Assembly (NCBI GenBank): GCA_002083595.1
Contig: MSXT01000039.1
Coordinates: 1-45,072 of the forward strand
Direction: 5' to 3'
Length of the DNA stretch: 45,072 bases
Source of the DNA: Proteobacteria bacterium ST_bin16
GTDB lineage: Bacteria; Pseudomonadota; Gammaproteobacteria; Burkholderiales; Nitrosomonadaceae
This document shows, piece by piece, positions 17,877 to 26,838 of the stretch. How positions within the stretch are numbered: position 1 is the stretch's first letter; each line of letters begins with the position of its first letter. Made by a program: the position numbers and the translations under genes. The notes under the pieces are model-generated. The model worked only from the letters and a program-made list of their open reading frames with translations. It was not told the DNA's origin and did not search any database.

Positions 17877-18275
17877 TCACAAAACCGACGCATCTTTCAG
17901 CCTCAGATTTTCAACATATGGAACAAAATCACGATCTGAGAAAAGCAAAGGTGTTTTGGTTTCGATGCAGTACGTGGCGATGAGGCAATCGATGGTTTTT
18001 CTGATGGTAATGCCTTGCTTTCTCAGCATGCGATAGTTCTGGGCCGATTTAATTGCCAAATCACTGTTGCAAAGTTGCACGAGCTCAAGCTCTGTCAGTA
18101 GTGATTTTGCTATTTGATAATCTTTGTCGTTTCTAAATCCTTGCAGCACTTCAGCTAAAATTAAATCTCCAACAATGATCACCGTGCTGGACAGATAATG
18201 ATCGAGTTTTTCGGTCTGATCGCTAATTTTACCGTTGAAAAAATCCACCCATACACTGGTGTCGATCAATACCAT
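17877..18275 (-). CDS. vapC: VapC-family PIN-domain toxin
   Basis: This is a 132-residue PIN-domain ribonuclease with the acidic metal-binding residues of the family: Asp5 (LIDTSVW), Glu42 (LAEVLQGF), Asp96 (KTIDCLIA) and Asp114 (FSDRDF). VapC toxins cleave RNA (often tRNA) when freed from the antitoxin. Its ATG overlaps the antitoxin stop by one base (TGATG), so the pair is translated together. An upstream in-frame TTG at 18278 is less likely. No frame damage is seen, so it should be functional. Confidence 0.9.
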   Translation of the reverse strand: MVLIDTSVWVDFFNGKISDQTEKLDHYLSSTVIIVGDLILAEVLQGFRNDKDYQIAKSLLTELELVQLCNSDLAIKSAQNYRMLRKQGITIRKTIDCLIATYCIETKTPLLFSDRDFVPYVENLRLKDASVL

Positions 18276-18466
18276 CAATCCGTTCTCATGTCATCGAGAT
18301 TACCATCCCATTTCAATTTACCCCGATGCTGCTTGATCTCTTCTTGTTTCTTTATTCTTATCAAAGTTAACAAGCCAAGTTCTACGGCTTCTTTTTTGGT
18401 CTTTGCGCCGGTCAACTTGATGACTTCATTCATCAGTTCGTCATCAATAACAATATTGGTTCTCAT
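18275..18466 (-). CDS. vapB: VapB-type antitoxin (ribbon-helix-helix)
   Basis: This 63-residue antitoxin starts MRTNIVIDDELM, the usual beginning of the VapB/type II ribbon-helix-helix group. It has KTKKEAVELGLLTLI in the DNA-binding helix region and a C-terminal tail ending DDMRTD that would cover VapC. The start is the ATG at 18466, four bases after GGAGG. An adjacent ATG at 18469 lies too close to the ribosome site, and longer in-frame starts give an unlikely N-terminus. It should autoregulate the operon with VapC. Confidence 0.85.
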   Translation of the reverse strand: MRTNIVIDDELMNEVIKLTGAKTKKEAVELGLLTLIRIKKQEEIKQHRGKLKWDGNLDDMRTD

Positions 18467-18538
18467 CATACCTCCATGTGTATGGTTGCACTCTATTGTA
18501 CACATAGAATATAGAATACGCATATCGTTCACTCGTTG

Positions 18539-19303
18539 TTATTGGCTGGATAGCTCGTTTATCGTTGTATCAAGCCATTGCTTAATGTTTTGAACCAACC
18601 ACTCCGGTTCATCCAACGGTAAATCATGTCCGGCGGTTTCATGCTCAACATAATCCGCATTCCAAGTTTGTGCCAATTTGCGGCTGCAGCGGTAATCCAC
18701 TAGCCGGTCCGCCCGGCTGGTGACGACCAATAGCGGTTGCTGCGGTTTTGTGGTGACTGAAAATTTCATGGCGGCGAGCAATTGGTTTCTGGCGCTGGCT
18801 GGCGATACGGGATTCTGTTGTTGCCATTGCTGCCAGGATTCGAGCAGTTTTGTATCGTGTTGATGGCGATTGGAAGTCAACCGCAAAATATCCGCTTCCC
18901 TTTTCGCAACAGATTGAAAAATCAGCGGCAGAACATGCGGATAAGCCGTCCAGCGCAGACGGTGGTAAAACGGCGATAGCGGTCTGGCGCTGGTGTTGAT
19001 CAGCACCGCAGCTTCGATCTCCTTGGGGTAGCGTGTCATCCAATCGACCGCAATCATGCCGCCCATCGACAAAGCAATCAGCCGGATTGGTTGATTTGAA
19101 TTGATTTGCTGGCGCAACGCGCCGGTCATAGCGGCGATGGTGTCCGGGCTGGTTTCATGATTGCGCAAACCATTGCCGGGAATATCCGGTGTGCTGATCA
19201 GCGCAGCGGGAAATTGCTGTTGCAGTTGACCGGTAAATTTCCCCCAATGCCGCGCTTCGCGCCACAAGCCGCGCAGCAGCACGAAATGCGGCGCATGATT
19301 CAT
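18539..19303 (-). CDS. Alpha/beta-fold hydrolase
   Basis: The 254-residue product has the serine-hydrolase nucleophile elbow ALSMGG, an acid candidate in SRADRLVDY and the C-terminal catalytic His in AGHDLPLDEP, in the correct order for an alpha/beta hydrolase. The N-terminal LLRGLWREARHWG resembles the oxyanion region of esterase/lipase-like members. No signal peptide is seen. The start ATG overlaps the stop of the M14-like peptidase gene (ATGA), so the two are translated together and may act on the same class of substrate. The substrate is not known. Confidence 0.8.
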   Translation of the reverse strand: MNHAPHFVLLRGLWREARHWGKFTGQLQQQFPAALISTPDIPGNGLRNHETSPDTIAAMTGALRQQINSNQPIRLIALSMGGMIAVDWMTRYPKEIEAAVLINTSARPLSPFYHRLRWTAYPHVLPLIFQSVAKREADILRLTSNRHQHDTKLLESWQQWQQQNPVSPASARNQLLAAMKFSVTTKPQQPLLVVTSRADRLVDYRCSRKLAQTWNADYVEHETAGHDLPLDEPEWLVQNIKQWLDTTINELSSQ

Positions 19304-20328
19304 GGATACCACAGCGCCAGCGCTTGTTGTTCCAGTTTTTCCGCGTCACTTTGATTGATCCAAGTTTGGTACGATAGCGTGGCGTGCAGCAAAAATTCCA
19401 TCAGGATCAAATGGCTCCTCAGCACGCGATTCAGCCGGTGCGGTTTGATCGGGTGATACAGGCCAAGCAATTGCCGCAGTTGCAGCGGATTCTTGCAGAT
19501 CCAGCGCCATGACCCCATTTCCAGCGTCAATGGCAGAAAAACATTGTTCTGTTCCAATGACTTCAAGTACAAAAAATCCCACAAATCGCCATGCACCAGA
19601 TAGTGCTGCGATTGCGGTTCAAACAAATAATCCTGATGCGGATAAGTCTGCATGAACAGGTTGCGCAAATAACAAACTTCCTTCAAATGTTTGATCGGCT
19701 CGCAGCGGCTGCGGGCATAAGGAAACCAGATCTGATTGCGGAAACCGAAACCGGAATGGCAATCCAGCACCAGACTGAATGGCGCGGGTAAGACTTCCCG
19801 TGTGATGAAATCGCACAGTGCTTGCGCTTCGGATTGCATGGGTTCATTGGTTTTTCCGCGATACCAAGGCAAAGTGGATGAAATCCGGTGCCCGCCGGCG
19901 AGCAGGATGGTTCTTTCCTGGCTATCGACCGGCGCGTTGCGCATCAAATCGACGCCCTGCCCGTTCGCGCGGGTTTTGTTCAGCATGCCAACGGGATTGA
20001 CGAGGGGTATGAAATGAATGCGCACTTGTTGCAGTATCTCTGCCAATACCCGGTCCCACTTGAGCCGCTCCAGCAAGCCTTCGAGGAATGCGATGACGAC
20101 TTGCGTGCCGATACGCTCCAAGCCGTGAATACCGGCGACATACGTTACACACGGCACATCCGGCGCGCGGTTGCCGAGTGTCAGCGCGTACACCGGCAAC
20201 AGATCATCGCCGTGCGGCACCTGGCAAAGCACTCGGCTCTGCAAGATCGCCTCATTGCGCTCTCGCAGAATAGCCTCGATTTGTTCCAGCTCGGGAAAGG
20301 ATTGTTTGATCGTTGACGGAGCGCGCAT
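19300..20328 (-). CDS. M14-family zinc carboxypeptidase-like protein
   Basis: This is a 342-residue cytoplasmic metallo-hydrolase. The zinc ligands and base of the M14 family are visible: His68 and Glu71 (GIHGLERIG), His191 (LDCHSGFG) and catalytic Glu270 (TLEMGSW). The substrate-binding block usually read as DLNRN is DLMRN here (residues 127-131), losing the Asn. The NPVG and KTRANGQGVD segments also recall the succinylglutamate desuccinylase/aspartoacylase branch, so a small amide or peptide substrate is likely. There is no signal sequence. The gene overlaps the downstream hydrolase gene by four bases. Confidence 0.78.
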   Translation of the reverse strand: MRAPSTIKQSFPELEQIEAILRERNEAILQSRVLCQVPHGDDLLPVYALTLGNRAPDVPCVTYVAGIHGLERIGTQVVIAFLEGLLERLKWDRVLAEILQQVRIHFIPLVNPVGMLNKTRANGQGVDLMRNAPVDSQERTILLAGGHRISSTLPWYRGKTNEPMQSEAQALCDFITREVLPAPFSLVLDCHSGFGFRNQIWFPYARSRCEPIKHLKEVCYLRNLFMQTYPHQDYLFEPQSQHYLVHGDLWDFLYLKSLEQNNVFLPLTLEMGSWRWICKNPLQLRQLLGLYHPIKPHRLNRVLRSHLILMEFLLHATLSYQTWINQSDAEKLEQQALALWYP

Positions 20329-20539
20329 TTTGCAGGGTTGAGTGTTGCCGGAGTGCCGGTTGCGGTAAAAGGCAGATGTTACTCGAAACTTTTCTTTTGC
20401 AGCAAAGAATCGCCGTAAATACTGAGCTGTTTTCCTTTTTTCACAAAGAATTCATCAATATTTAACAAATGCTTCAAAGAAGCTTAACAAACACACTCTA
20501 TGCTGCACTGCCATGACTAATCCACTTAAAAAGGCATTT

Positions 20540-21349
20540 ATGGTGAAGAATAAAGCCCCCATCAAAGTAAGAAGCGTCTGGATTTCGGATGTGCATCTCG
20601 GGTTTCGCGGTTGCCAGGCGGAAGCGCTACTGCACTTTCTGCACTCGGTTGAAACCGATTATCTCTTCCTGGTCGGCGATATCGTCGATTTCTGGAGCAT
20701 CAAAAAGAGCCCTTACTGGCCGCAGCACCATACCAATGTCATCCGCTCTATCCTGGGCAAAGCCAAGCACGGTACTAAGGTAATTTACGTGCCGGGCAAT
20801 CATGACGAAGCCTTGCGGGACTGTATCGGCCATGTGTTCGGTAATGTGGAAATTCATCAGGATTATGTACACACCACCACGGATGGTAAAAAACTGCTGG
20901 TCATGCACGGCGATGAATTCGATATGATCGTGAAGAACAGCCGCTGGCTCGCCAAATTAGGCAATATCGCTTACGACACTCTGCTAGATCTAAATCATTA
21001 TATCAATAGGTTACGTAAATTCTTTGGTTATTCGTACTGGTCGCTCGCGGCTTATCTGAAGTTGAAGGTGAAAAACGCGGTCAGTTACATCAGCAGTTTT
21101 GAAGAAGCCTTGGCGCACTTGGCTAAAGATCGTGGCGTTGACGGTGTCGTGTGCGGTCATATCCATCACGCGGAATTGCGGGAAATCAATTCAGTGCTGT
21201 ATTGCAACGACGGCGACTGGGTGGAAAGCTGTTCTACCCTGTTTGAGCATCTCGATGGTTCTCTGGAACTGGTTTTCTGGGCTGAGAGGTTTGAGCAGCA
21301 CAAAAATCTCGTGCACGCGGAATTGCTGGCCAGCAAGCGGGCAGCTTAA
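20540..21349 (+). CDS. LpxH-like metallophosphatase (UDP-2,3-diacylglucosamine diphosphatase family)
   Basis: This is a calcineurin-like phosphoesterase of about 269 residues. The metal-site motifs are ISDVHLG, VGDIVDFW, PGNHDE, MHGDEFD and CGHIHHAE. This set, with the RGCQAEALL segment, places it in the UDP-2,3-diacylglucosamine hydrolase (LpxH-like) group of lipid A synthesis. It is of the YbbF-type homologues, so a related phospholipid or sugar-nucleotide substrate is possible. ATG 20540 is preferred because AAGG lies six bases before it; an upstream ATG (20513) adds nine residues without a ribosome site. The patatin gene follows after eight bases. Confidence 0.75.
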   Translation: MVKNKAPIKVRSVWISDVHLGFRGCQAEALLHFLHSVETDYLFLVGDIVDFWSIKKSPYWPQHHTNVIRSILGKAKHGTKVIYVPGNHDEALRDCIGHVFGNVEIHQDYVHTTTDGKKLLVMHGDEFDMIVKNSRWLAKLGNIAYDTLLDLNHYINRLRKFFGYSYWSLAAYLKLKVKNAVSYISSFEEALAHLAKDRGVDGVVCGHIHHAELREINSVLYCNDGDWVESCSTLFEHLDGSLELVFWAERFEQHKNLVHAELLASKRAA

Positions 21350-21357
21350 ACGCACCG

Positions 21358-22284
21358 TTGAAACACGCTTTGCATTCTAAAACCATTTTAAGCCTGGATG
21401 GCGGCGGCAGTCATCTGTTGATTCAACTAAGCGTATTGGCTTGTCTGGAAGAGGATACCGGCGTTGCCACGTACGATTTGTTCGATCTGATTGCCGGTTC
21501 TTCCTCCGGCGGCTTGATCACCTGTTTGATCCTGGGGCGGCAATTGAGCGCACAGCGGATCATCGAGAAAATTCTGCAAGAAAAATTGCTGGAAAAAATA
21601 ATGACGGAACATCGCTTTGGCCGGTTGCTGAACCGTTTGCAAGTTCGCCCCAAATACCAGGGAATTCCGAAAAAACTGGCACTGCAAAACGAGTTGGGCG
21701 ATTTGAAGCTGTCCTCGCTCGACAAACAGATTTTTATTCCTTGCTTCAATCTCAATCAAGATCAATTGGAAATCTTCACCAACGACAGCCAACCGGATTT
21801 TTTACTCAGCGAAATCGCCGATGCCTGCACGGCCGCGCCATCGTATTACCCGCCGGTGCAAATGCAGGATGGTGGCTGGCGTATCGATGGCGGTGTCGGC
21901 ATGAATAATCCCGGGTTCAATGCTTATCTCTACGCGCAACGCTGTTGGAGTCAGCATCGCATCAAACTGCTTTCGATCGGCTCAGGCTGGCGCAGTTTTG
22001 CGATCAACGGCACGAAAGCTTGCGGCTACGGCGGCGTGCAATGGTCCGCGCAAGGCATCGCATCGATCATACTCCGAGAAAAGATGATGACCAATGTAAA
22101 AACGACTGCGGAAATATTAGGCGATCAAGTGTTGTACATCAATCACCATTTGAAAGACTACGACATGCCGGATCACATGGACTCCGCCAATAACGCAGTC
22201 GTGCAGCAGAAAGCACTGGATATCGGTCAGCGCTGGTACGCCCTGCATCGCGGCCAAATTCAGCAATGGCTGCAACCCGAGTAA
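21358..22284 (+). CDS. Patatin-like phospholipase
   Basis: The 308-residue product has the patatin Ser-Asp dyad: GSSSGG (Ser49) and DGGVGMNNP (Asp177). The N-terminal oxyanion block reads DGGGSHLLI, where most members have DGGGxRG, so the Arg is replaced. The start appears to be a TTG because no ATG or GTG precedes the first strand. The gene follows the LpxH-like phosphatase by eight bases, suggesting both act on membrane lipids. It probably hydrolyses phospholipid acyl chains in the cytoplasm or at the inner membrane. Confidence 0.82.
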   Translation: MKHALHSKTILSLDGGGSHLLIQLSVLACLEEDTGVATYDLFDLIAGSSSGGLITCLILGRQLSAQRIIEKILQEKLLEKIMTEHRFGRLLNRLQVRPKYQGIPKKLALQNELGDLKLSSLDKQIFIPCFNLNQDQLEIFTNDSQPDFLLSEIADACTAAPSYYPPVQMQDGGWRIDGGVGMNNPGFNAYLYAQRCWSQHRIKLLSIGSGWRSFAINGTKACGYGGVQWSAQGIASIILREKMMTNVKTTAEILGDQVLYINHHLKDYDMPDHMDSANNAVVQQKALDIGQRWYALHRGQIQQWLQPE

Positions 22285-22407
22285 TCACTCAGCGCTTTAC
22301 TCAAAGCACAAGAAAATCATTATCCATAAATATTGGCAAGCAAAATTAATCGCTGTTTGGTTACTTATTTTCACGCTGGCCACACGATTGCAATTGTTAT
22401 AATTTAG

Positions 22408-22434
22408 ATTAATTAATCACTATAATTAATTAAT
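22408..22434. repeat. Paired ATTAATTAAT elements upstream of the adhesin gene
   Basis: ATTAATTAAT occurs at 22408-22417 and again at 22425-22434, seven bases apart, inside an AT-rich stretch of the 273-base gap before the adhesin gene. Because the core TTAATTAA is self-complementary, the copies are both direct and inverted. They may be promoter or nucleoid-protein sites; this is inference only. Confidence 0.35.
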
Positions 22435-22557
22435 ATAAAATGTTATTTTTATCACAATCATATCTCTTTTCATCAGTTATACTCGCTCCGCTATTCATAA
22501 CAATCAACCAATTAACTTTTTCAAACGCGCGGCAATTCATTTCGGGGAGAAAATATA

Positions 22558-25500
22558 ATGGCGGTTAATCCAGTAATCCAGAAGGCAGATTCATTTGCGC
22601 AAAACTCCAAAGCTCAGAATGATAATTTCACGGATTTAAGTAGCAGCCGTGACAGTTTCATACTGGATGTGCTGGCGAATGATCAAGGCGGTCTATTAAA
22701 AGTATTATGGTCTCTGGATGAAGGCAGCGACGCCGGGAACGAACCTAATGATTTGTTGACCCGTGATAATTACGACGCGATCAACTATAGCGAATTAGGT
22801 GCACAAATTTCGATCACCAAATTTGGCAAGGTTTCTTACGTCATCACACCTGAATTGCAAGCCAAGCTTAAAGATCTATCAACCGGTGAGAGCTTAACCG
22901 ATACTTTTATCTACGCCATGAAGGTCGGTCAAGGCAATAGCCCGCTGAGCTGGGCTAAGGCAACAGTGACGCTCAATGGACTGAATCATGCGCCAGAGCT
23001 AACTGGAACGACTGCCATTCTGCCGAATGGAACGGAAAACACCGGCTATGAAATCCTAACAAGCGATTTACTGAAGGGTTTCACCGATGCCGATAAGGAT
23101 GAAATAACAATCAAGAATCTGTTGGTTACTCATGGTACGCTAACAGAAACCGCAACCGGCTGGACCTTCACACCGGAAAGTAATTTTTCCGGTGATGTCG
23201 AATTAAGCTATGACATTGTGGATGGACATGGCGGAAGCCTGGGCGCGACGCTTAAATTCACACTTGAGCCTGCATTCATAGACACTACCCCACCCACACT
23301 TTATTATTCCGAGCCTGCCGACGACACAACTGAAGTTCCGGTTACCAACAATATTGTTTTACACTTCGATGAAGCAGTCACAGCAGGATCCGGCAACATT
23401 GTCGTCACTAACGGCACGGATACCCGCCTCATTGCTGTCGATGATAGCAGTCAGATCACATTCAGCGGCAGCAAGGTAATTATTAATCCCAGCACCAATC
23501 TGGTGCCCAATACCACTTATCATGTCGAGATTGCTAATGGGGTGATTGCCGATTATTCCGGGAATCCTTACGCTGGAATTGATGATCCATCTACACTCAA
23601 CTTTACAACAACCCCAGATACCGTACCGCCGGTTATGTATTTGGGTTGGCCAGAGGGGCAACCACTCAAGATTGATGGCGGTATAACCCTGAATTTCAAT
23701 GAAGAAATCATGGCGGGTACCGGCAACATCATTATCAGCAATGGAATCGATACCAGAATCATTGCGATTAATGACGCCAGTCAAGTAACCATCAATAACT
23801 CTACCGGCTTGGGCATGTTCAATTACGGTTCAATCACCATCAATCCTACCGAAGATTTGATTATTAATTCTACTTACAGCATCCAGATTGCTACTGGTGT
23901 GATTACCGATACATCGGGCAATGCTTGGGAAGGCATCACTGGTGGACTGAGCTTTAGCACGGTTGGCCCTGGTCCGCTTTTATCTTGGAGCAATCCTGGG
24001 GACGATATCACTGATTTTCAGATAGACAACACGATTGAATTATCCTTCGATGAGATAGTTAAACCGGGCAGCACGGGCAATATCACCATCAGCAATGGCA
24101 CTGACACGCGCATCATCTCGATCAATGACAGCAGCCAAGTAACATTTGATGGTTATTATGATGTAACGATTAACCCCACAATCGATCTGATTCCCAACAC
24201 GCATTACAGCATCCAGATCGATAGCGGCGCTATCACCGATCTGAGCGGCAATCCATACGCCGGAATCGGCGACGACACCACGCTTGATTTCTCCACAGTT
24301 ACGAGTGAACCCCTGCTGGATGGGAGTTATCCTGGTGACGGCTCCACCGATTTCCAAGTGAATCAAAATATCGAGCTGTATTTTAATGAGCAGATTAAGC
24401 TTGGCAGTAGCGGTAATATTGTCATCAGCAACGGTTCAGATACACGCAACATTGCGGTAAACGATGCTAGTCAAGTCACTTTTGATGGTTTTAACGGTAT
24501 CAGCATCAACCCGGCCGCTGACCTGGTGCCCAACACGAACTACAGCATCCGGATCGACAGCGGTGCTGTCACCGACGTGAATGGCCATGCCTATGCGGGC
24601 ATTAACGACGACACCACGCTGAATTTTTCCACCGTTTCGAGTGAGCCTCAGCTAGCTGGCAGTATTCCTTGGGATGATTTCACCGAATTTCAGTTTGATC
24701 AGAATATCGAACTCTATTTTAATGAACAGGTTAAGCCCGGTGGTAGCGGTAATATTGTCATCAGCAATGGCTCCGATACGCGTACCATCGCCATTAATGA
24801 TGCCAGCCAAGTCAGCTTCGATAATTCCAATCGGGTCGTCATTAATCCGATCGCCAACTTGCTTCCCAATAGCCACTACAGCATCAAGATCGATAGCGGC
24901 GCCATCACCGATTTAAGCGGTCATGACTACGCCGGTATCAACGATGACATCACATTGAATTTCTCCACCATTACGGGTGAACCTCGCCTTAATTATAGCA
25001 ATCCCAGTGACGACTCCGCCGGTTTCCAAGAGGATCAGAATATCGAACTCTATTTTAATGAGCAGGTTAAGCCGGGCGATAGCGGCACTATCATCATCAG
25101 CAATGGCTCGGATACTCGTACCATCTCGATTAATGATAGCAGTCAAGTGACCTTCGATAGTTATGGCGGCGTGATCATCAATCCAACAGCCGATTTGGTC
25201 CCCAACACGAACTACAGCATCAAAATCGACAGCACTGCCATTACCGACCTGGATGGTAATTCGTACACCGGTATCAGCGACGATACCACGCTTAATTTCT
25301 CCACGACTACCAGTGAACCACTCTTGTTCACGACTACTCCGTGGGATGATTCAGCCGACTTTCCAGCTGACAACAACATTAAGCTAGAATTCAATGAATT
25401 GGTTCAAGCTGGCAGCAATGGTAATATCGTCATCAGCAATGGTTCGGATACCCGTACCATCGCCATTAACGATACCAGCCAGGTCACTTTCAACGGTAGC

Positions 25501-26715
25501 AAAGTGACCGTTAATCCAATAGCCGATCTGATTCCCAATACGAACTACAGCATCCGGATCGATAATGGCGCAATCACCGATCTAGGCGGCCATGTCTATG
25601 CAGGTATTAACGACGATACCACGCTAAACTTCTCGACGATCGGTACTGAACCACGGTTATACGGGAGCAATCCTTGGGATGATTCAGTTGACGTTCCGGT
25701 TGATAACAACATTACGTTATCCTTCAATGAAGGGATTCATGCGGGCAGTAGCGGTAATATCGTCATCAGCAACGGTTCCGATACCCGTACCATCGCCATT
25801 AACGATGCCAGTCAGGTTACTTTCGATGGTTATAACAATGTGACCATCAACCCAGCTGCCGATCTGACCCCCGATACAAATTACAGCATCCGCATCGATA
25901 GCGGCGCTATTCTCGATCTTAGCGGCAATGCTTATGCCGGTATCAGCGATGACACCACACTCAACTTCTCCACGGTTACCACCGAGCCACGGTTATCCTT
26001 AAGTAATCCTTCGAATGGATTCACGGATTTTCAAGTTGATCAGGATATTGTTTTAATTTTTAATCAATTTGTTAAACCAGGCACTAGCGGCAATATCATT
26101 ATCAGCAATGGCTCCGATACACGCACTATTGCAATCAATGACAGCAGTCAAGTATTTTTCGATGGATACACGGGGATAATTATCAATCCGACAGACGATC
26201 TAATCCCCAACAGCCATTACAACATCAAAATCGATAGTGGTGCTATCACCGATCTGGAAGGTAATGCTTACGCAGGCATCAGCGATGACACGACGCTTGA
26301 TTTCTCTACCATTACAAGCGAGCCTCGTCTGTCTAGTAGCAATCCTACTGACGACTCCAGCGATTTCCAAGTAAACGGTGATATTCAACTGTTTTTCAAT
26401 GAAATAGTTCAAGCCGGCAGCAGCGGCAATATCGTTATCAGTAACGGCTCGGATACGCGCACCATCGCGATTAACGATGCCAGTCAAGTCACTTTTAACG
26501 GCAGCAAGGTAGCTATCAATCCTACAGCCGATTTGGTTCCCAATACGACTTACCATATTGAAATTGATGCCAGAGCGATCACCGATACCGCCGGAAATAA
26601 TTACGCGGGAATCAGCGATGACACTACGCTCAATTTCACGACAACCGATACGCTTGTTACACCAGCAATTGTAGGTGTGGCAGGTATTGGCGATCCGGTT
26701 TTTCCAGTTCTATAA
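22558..26715 (+). CDS. Large repetitive adhesin-like protein with ten Ig-like (SbsA/Big_5-type) domains
   Basis: This is a 1385-residue protein. Residues about 30-140 resemble a VCBS-type module (FILDVLANDQGG at the front) and about 148-240 a cadherin-like module (TPESNFSGDVELSYDIVDGHGG). Residues about 246-1361 are ten tandem repeats of about 112 residues with consensus SGNIVISNGSDTRTIAIND, then INPxADLxPNTNYSI, and then ITDLSGNxYAGI, as in SbsA-type Ig-like domains. There is no N-terminal signal peptide and no Gly-rich RTX nonapeptide, but such proteins often leave by type I secretion through a C-terminal signal. The tail VGVAGIGDPVFPVL is short and hydrophobic. A GGGGAG ribosome site lies before the ATG. 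The likely role is surface attachment or aggregation. No secretion genes are adjacent. Confidence 0.85.
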   Translation: MAVNPVIQKADSFAQNSKAQNDNFTDLSSSRDSFILDVLANDQGGLLKVLWSLDEGSDAGNEPNDLLTRDNYDAINYSELGAQISITKFGKVSYVITPELQAKLKDLSTGESLTDTFIYAMKVGQGNSPLSWAKATVTLNGLNHAPELTGTTAILPNGTENTGYEILTSDLLKGFTDADKDEITIKNLLVTHGTLTETATGWTFTPESNFSGDVELSYDIVDGHGGSLGATLKFTLEPAFIDTTPPTLYYSEPADDTTEVPVTNNIVLHFDEAVTAGSGNIVVTNGTDTRLIAVDDSSQITFSGSKVIINPSTNLVPNTTYHVEIANGVIADYSGNPYAGIDDPSTLNFTTTPDTVPPVMYLGWPEGQPLKIDGGITLNFNEEIMAGTGNIIISNGIDTRIIAINDASQVTINNSTGLGMFNYGSITINPTEDLIINSTYSIQIATGVITDTSGNAWEGITGGLSFSTVGPGPLLSWSNPGDDITDFQIDNTIELSFDEIVKPGSTGNITISNGTDTRIISINDSSQVTFDGYYDVTINPTIDLIPNTHYSIQIDSGAITDLSGNPYAGIGDDTTLDFSTVTSEPLLDGSYPGDGSTDFQVNQNIELYFNEQIKLGSSGNIVISNGSDTRNIAVNDASQVTFDGFNGISINPAADLVPNTNYSIRIDSGAVTDVNGHAYAGINDDTTLNFSTVSSEPQLAGSIPWDDFTEFQFDQNIELYFNEQVKPGGSGNIVISNGSDTRTIAINDASQVSFDNSNRVVINPIANLLPNSHYSIKIDSGAITDLSGHDYAGINDDITLNFSTITGEPRLNYSNPSDDSAGFQEDQNIELYFNEQVKPGDSGTIIISNGSDTRTISINDSSQVTFDSYGGVIINPTADLVPNTNYSIKIDSTAITDLDGNSYTGISDDTTLNFSTTTSEPLLFTTTPWDDSADFPADNNIKLEFNELVQAGSNGNIVISNGSDTRTIAINDTSQVTFNGSKVTVNPIADLIPNTNYSIRIDNGAITDLGGHVYAGINDDTTLNFSTIGTEPRLYGSNPWDDSVDVPVDNNITLSFNEGIHAGSSGNIVISNGSDTRTIAINDASQVTFDGYNNVTINPAADLTPDTNYSIRIDSGAILDLSGNAYAGISDDTTLNFSTVTTEPRLSLSNPSNGFTDFQVDQDIVLIFNQFVKPGTSGNIIISNGSDTRTIAINDSSQVFFDGYTGIIINPTDDLIPNSHYNIKIDSGAITDLEGNAYAGISDDTTLDFSTITSEPRLSSSNPTDDSSDFQVNGDIQLFFNEIVQAGSSGNIVISNGSDTRTIAINDASQVTFNGSKVAINPTADLVPNTTYHIEIDARAITDTAGNNYAGISDDTTLNFTTTDTLVTPAIVGVAGIGDPVFPVL
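23293..26640 (+). repeat. Ten tandem coding repeats of about 336 bases
   Basis: This is the Ig-like repeat block of the adhesin gene. Units 3-10 are the most alike and about 112 codons long; units 1 and 2 are more divergent, with unit 2 carrying an insertion near its middle. DNA-level similarity is high around the NIVISNGSDTR codons, so unit number could change by recombination or replication slippage, and short-read assembly could collapse it. Confidence 0.85.
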
Positions 26716-26733
26716 CACGTAAATTGCAACATT

Positions 26734-26768
26734 TCAGCAATGTCATCGCGGTTGAATGACATTGCTGA
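26734..26768 (+). terminator. Thirteen-pair hairpin after the adhesin gene
   Basis: TCAGCAATGTCAT (26734-26746) and ATGACATTGCTGA (26756-26768) pair perfectly around a nine-base loop, 18 bases after the adhesin stop. There is no T-run, so it may be a factor-assisted terminator or an RNA-protecting structure. The first ATG of the following TPR frame lies inside this stem, one reason to prefer a later start for that gene. Confidence 0.55.
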
Positions 26769-26838
26769 TACAGTACATAGCAAAGGCAATCGCCCGCAAT
26801 TTTGCCAACACCATGCCTCATTGACTCAGAATCTCCTC

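Noticed and set aside
22408..22434. Possible CRISPR or integration repeat from the two ATTAATTAAT copies
   Set aside because: Only two very short AT copies seven bases apart; no array, spacer pattern or integrase gene.
22558..26715. RTX-type calcium-binding repeats in the large adhesin
   Set aside because: No GGxGxDxxx nonapeptides are present; the repeats are Ig-like.
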